From Roseovarius aestuarii (GTDB lineage: Bacteria; Pseudomonadota; Alphaproteobacteria; Rhodobacterales; Rhodobacteraceae): 64,000 bases of DNA. Below the pieces are notes generated by a model. The model saw only the letters and a program-made list of their open reading frames with translations. It was not told the origin of the DNA and ran no database searches. A program made the position numbers and the translations under genes. Location of the stretch: contig NZ_JAIMIB010000003.1 in the NCBI RefSeq assembly GCF_019966515.1, positions 248,001-312,000 of the forward strand. Direction: 5' to 3'. Shown here piece after piece: positions 61,313-64,000 of this stretch (position 1 is the stretch's first letter; each line of letters begins with the position of its first letter).

Positions 61313-62653
61313 ATGATGAACAGACGTCAAATACTCACCGCCGGTGCTGGCCTGATGGCGACCGGTACAATGGCAAAGTCGCAGAACATGGGATTACCCG
61401 AGGCGGCGATGATGGACAGCGCCACAACCCAGGCACCGCTGCGGCCCACCTCAGGGCGCGATTATAACCCGGTGGTAACCCTGAACGGCTGGACCTTGCC
61501 CTATCGCATGAACGGCAATGTCAAGGAGTTCCACCTGATCGCAGAACCGGTAGAGCGTGAACTGGCCGACGGCATGACCGCCTACCTCTGGGGCTATAAC
61601 GGCCAGTCAACTGGCCCGACGATCGAGGCGGTTGAAGGTGACAGGGTCCGCATTTTCGTGACCAACAAGCTGCCGGAACACACGACGGTGCATTGGCATG
61701 GCATGATCCTTCCCTCGGGGATGGATGGTGTCGGCGGCCTCAGCCACCCGGGCATCCCGCCGGGAAAAACCTTCGTTTACGAGTTCGACTTGGTGAAATC
61801 CGGCACCTTCATGTATCACCCGCACGCGGATGAGATGGTGCAGATGGCGATGGGGATGATGGGCATGTTCGTGGTCCATCCAAAGGACCCCACCTTCATG
61901 CCGGTGGATCGCGACTTCCTGATCATGCTGAATGCGTTCGACATCGATCCGGGCACCTATATCCCGCGCGTCATGACAATGACGGATTTCAATATCTGGA
62001 CGTGGAACAGCCGCGTTTTTCCCGACATCGATCCGCTGGTGGTGAATTACGGCGACCGGGTGCGCGTGCGGGTCGGGAACCTGACCATGACCAACCACCC
62101 GATCCACATGCATGGCTATGATTTCGAGGTGACCTGCACCGATGGCGGCTGGGTGCCGAAAGAGGCGCGCTGGCCGGAAGTTAGTATCGACATCCCCGTC
62201 GGCGCGATGCGCGCCTACGAATTCGACGCGGTTCACCTAGGCGACTGGGCGATCCATTGTCACAAGTCGCACCACACGATGAATGCAATGGGTCACGACG
62301 TGCCCAACTTCATTGGCGCCGACAAGACACAATTGACGCGGATGATCCGTCGGCATCAGCCGGAATACATGCCCATGGGCAGCAACGGCATGGCCGAAAT
62401 GGGCATGATGCAAATGGAACTACCCGACAATACCGTGCCGATGATGACCGGCTGGGGGCCGCATGGCCCGATTGAGATGGGTGGCATGTTCTCGGTCGTG
62501 AAGGTGCGCGAGGGGATCGATGCAGACGACTATTCCGATCCCGGCTGGTACGAAAACCCGCCCGGCACGCAGGCCTATGAATGGGCAGGAGAGCTGCCGG
62601 AATTCTCAACGAATGACAGCCCCAAAACCCGGCTGACCAAACGCAAGTCCTGA
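61313..62653 (+). CDS. Multicopper oxidase, Tat-exported, with Met-rich C-terminal region
   Basis: 446 residues. A Tat-like signal (MNRRQILTAGAGL) is followed by copper motifs HWHG (127-130), YHPHAD (168-173), HPIHMHG (262-268) and HCHKSHHTMNAMGH (315-328), which supply type 1, 2 and 3 sites. Only about 70 residues lie between the two halves, so there may be two rather than three cupredoxin domains. After the last copper motif come about 118 more residues with many Met (SNGMAEMGMMQME), which may bind Cu(I). It probably oxidises Cu(I) in the periplasm. Confidence 0.92.
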   Translation: MMNRRQILTAGAGLMATGTMAKSQNMGLPEAAMMDSATTQAPLRPTSGRDYNPVVTLNGWTLPYRMNGNVKEFHLIAEPVERELADGMTAYLWGYNGQSTGPTIEAVEGDRVRIFVTNKLPEHTTVHWHGMILPSGMDGVGGLSHPGIPPGKTFVYEFDLVKSGTFMYHPHADEMVQMAMGMMGMFVVHPKDPTFMPVDRDFLIMLNAFDIDPGTYIPRVMTMTDFNIWTWNSRVFPDIDPLVVNYGDRVRVRVGNLTMTNHPIHMHGYDFEVTCTDGGWVPKEARWPEVSIDIPVGAMRAYEFDAVHLGDWAIHCHKSHHTMNAMGHDVPNFIGADKTQLTRMIRRHQPEYMPMGSNGMAEMGMMQMELPDNTVPMMTGWGPHGPIEMGGMFSVVKVREGIDADDYSDPGWYENPPGTQAYEWAGELPEFSTNDSPKTRLTKRKS

Positions 62654-62690
62654 GCACCTTGGACACATCTACAGACAAAGGAAACGCATA

Positions 62691-63410
62691 ATGAAACATC
62701 TTACTTTAGCGGCTGTCGCATGTTTTGCCGCCTCTGCCGCCTTCGCTGCGGGATCGCATGATCACAGCCATGACCATTCCGAAGGTGAGCACGGCAAAAT
62801 GATGGCCGTTGGCATGCCTGGCAAGGCGGATGCCGTGGATCGGACAATCGACGTCATCATGCGCGAAACCGATGATGGCGACATGATCTTTGAGCCTTCG
62901 GAGTTTGACATCAAACAGGGTGAAACCATCCGCTTTATCGTCTCCAATAAAGGCGAGTTGGAGCACGAATTTGTCATCGACTCGCAGGAGGGAAATGCCA
63001 AGCACAAAGAGATGATGGCCCAGATGGAAATGGAGCATGACGACCCCAACTCGGTCAGCCTTGAGCCCGGTGAAAGCGGCGAAGTGGTCTGGAAATTCGC
63101 CAATGCCGGCGCGTTCGAATTCGCCTGCCTCATTCCCGGGCATTACGAAGCGGGTATGCACGGCCCAATCAACGTCGCCGAAACAATGGTCGAGCGCATT
63201 TACACCAAGGGTGTCGTGAAAAAGATCAAGCCTGACTCGGGGAAGGTCACGATCATTCACGAGGAACTAGTTGAACACGACATGCCCGCCATGACGATGG
63301 TGTTCCCTGTAGCCGATGACGCAATGCTGGATGCTCTTAGCGAAGGGCAGAAAATCGAGTTCGTCGCGGATCGTGTGAAGGGCAAATTGACCATAACCGA
63401 TCTGAAGTAA
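62691..63410 (+). CDS. Cupredoxin-CusF fusion protein
   Basis: 239 residues with a signal peptide (cut after about AFA, residue 19) and a His-rich start (GSHDHSHDHSEGEH). The first domain is a blue-copper cupredoxin with ligands His92, Cys146, His151 and Met156. From about residue 170 a CusF-like domain follows, with His190, Met201 and Met203 at the spacing of CusF His36, Met47 and Met49; the position of CusF Trp44 is Met198. It probably shuttles copper between the oxidase and efflux parts. It ends the copper cassette. Confidence 0.88.
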   Translation: MKHLTLAAVACFAASAAFAAGSHDHSHDHSEGEHGKMMAVGMPGKADAVDRTIDVIMRETDDGDMIFEPSEFDIKQGETIRFIVSNKGELEHEFVIDSQEGNAKHKEMMAQMEMEHDDPNSVSLEPGESGEVVWKFANAGAFEFACLIPGHYEAGMHGPINVAETMVERIYTKGVVKKIKPDSGKVTIIHEELVEHDMPAMTMVFPVADDAMLDALSEGQKIEFVADRVKGKLTITDLK

Positions 63411-63513
63411 CGCGCATGGCCAAGACGGTGGGGCCTTGGCCGTTGCCGTCTTAAGCCTTTCTCAAATCTCGGGCGTATCCGCGTCTGCCGCAACAGATGG
63501 CTGGGCCCCGCGC

Positions 63514-64000
63514 CTACTTGATCCAACTCGCCACATCGTTTGCCACGATGGGATGAGCCAGATAGCCATAGAACTTATGCGGGTTGGCTTTGCCGCCCAT
63601 GGCGTAGCAATTGTAAATGCGCTTGTCCGTGATGCTGTCGACGTAGTCGAATTTGGTCATTGCCTTATAGTCGTCTTTCATCGTGGTGTCGTGGCTGATG
63701 AAATCATCGACTGCTGCTGTGTTGTGCCAGTGCTTCACTATGTTCTTGGGGTGCTTGTCTGTGCCATCGTCGTGGGCCCGCTCATGCCCGTCATAGAGAT
63801 TGGCCTTGACCCCGGCCTCACCCAGCGGGCAACCGAGGGTGAGCCACTGGCTGATCCGGTTGCCGTTCTCGCGCACGTCGGCATATTCACTCATCCGCGA
63901 GAATTTCCAGAGCACATCATAGGCCACGATGCAGCCCATGGAATGCGAGATCAGGCAGATGTCGTCGCCGCGTTTGAGCGCGCGCCTGAGCGGCGTCTGA
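63514..64000 (-). CDS. Alpha/beta hydrolase (partial, 5' end beyond window)
   Basis: About 162 residues are visible and the frame stays open to the right edge. A lipase-like nucleophile elbow (LISHSMGCIVAYD) is present, and the rest includes SQWLTLGCPLGEA. A His that could complete the triad lies in AHPIVANDVASW. It is convergent with the copper cassette. Family and substrate cannot be fixed from the part that is visible. Confidence 0.75.
   Translation of the reverse strand, partial: QTPLRRALKRGDDICLISHSMGCIVAYDVLWKFSRMSEYADVRENGNRISQWLTLGCPLGEAGVKANLYDGHERAHDDGTDKHPKNIVKHWHNTAAVDDFISHDTTMKDDYKAMTKFDYVDSITDKRIYNCYAMGGKANPHKFYGYLAHPIVANDVASWIK

Noticed and set aside
63411-63480. Terminator after the cupredoxin-CusF gene
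   Set aside because: A GGCCAAG/CTTGGCC stem exists near 63418-63441, but no T run follows and the loop is long, so it is not strong enough to list.
1-64000. CRISPR array, rRNA or intact insertion sequence
   Set aside because: No regularly spaced repeats, no rRNA-like stretch and no transposase with terminal inverted repeats were seen on either strand.

Overview
The window looks like chromosome (or a chromid) of a marine alphaproteobacterium of the Rhodobacterales (Roseobacter group). The signs are high GC, an rpoH2-type sigma factor followed by a ChaN-like protein, a CobU-type cobinamide kinase, a Hint-domain secreted protein, a TIGR03032 protein and many ATGA-type stop/start overlaps. This assignment is inference from gene content. 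No rRNA, tRNA, CRISPR array or intact insertion sequence was seen.

Region 1 (1-16.7 kb) is mostly housekeeping: a partial LpoA-like lipoprotein diverging from rsmI-yraN-gshB, an esterase, comM, a glutathione S-transferase, a CobC-like phosphatase with cobU, rpoH2-chaN, coaBC-dut-E1-like protein-M3 peptidase, an MFS permease whose 5' end looks frameshifted, and YceI. Region 2 (16.7-21.4 kb) is a surface-polysaccharide operon (kpsT-kpsE-kdsA-phosphomannomutase). Region 3 (21.7-30 kb) is mixed accessory: succinate-semialdehyde dehydrogenase, two hydrolase/exporter genes, a cupin, a Hint-domain protein, a HlyC-like acyltransferase without the expected catalytic His, and a TIGR03032 protein.

Region 4 (30.0-45.7 kb) is the centrepiece: a continuous minus-strand run of 16 genes encoding a bacterial microcompartment. 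It has a PotABCD-type importer, an SDR dehydrogenase, an APH-type kinase, a class III aminotransferase/phospholyase, an acylating aldehyde dehydrogenase with a C-terminal encapsulation peptide, two BMC-T, one BMC-H and one BMC-P shell proteins, a 146-residue possible adapter, an isochorismatase-like hydrolase, and a B12-type diol dehydratase whose large and medium subunits are fused. An AraC/OruR-like regulator diverges from it. The enzyme set resembles the RMM (amino-alcohol) type combined with a PDU-like dehydratase. In the dehydratase the radical-chemistry residues are kept, but two substrate-pocket positions differ (Ser301 to Asp and Gln336 to Ala, Klebsiella numbering). I infer an amino-alcohol or amino-diol substrate. 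No reactivase or phosphotransacylase gene is present in the window.

Region 5 (45.8-54.5 kb) holds an OmpR/histidine-kinase pair with a candidate 11-bp-spaced direct-repeat operator, a P-loop NTPase paired with an ABC-like protein whose nucleotide domain is degenerate, a di-haem peroxidase next to a GGDEF-EAL protein, and a decayed tyrosine-recombinase fragment. Region 6 (54.8-59 kb) is ugpBAEC for glycerol-3-phosphate uptake. Region 7 (59.1-63.4 kb) is a copper-handling cassette (His-rich protein, small lipoprotein, TolC-like lipoprotein, multicopper oxidase, cupredoxin-CusF fusion). A partial alpha/beta hydrolase runs off the right edge.
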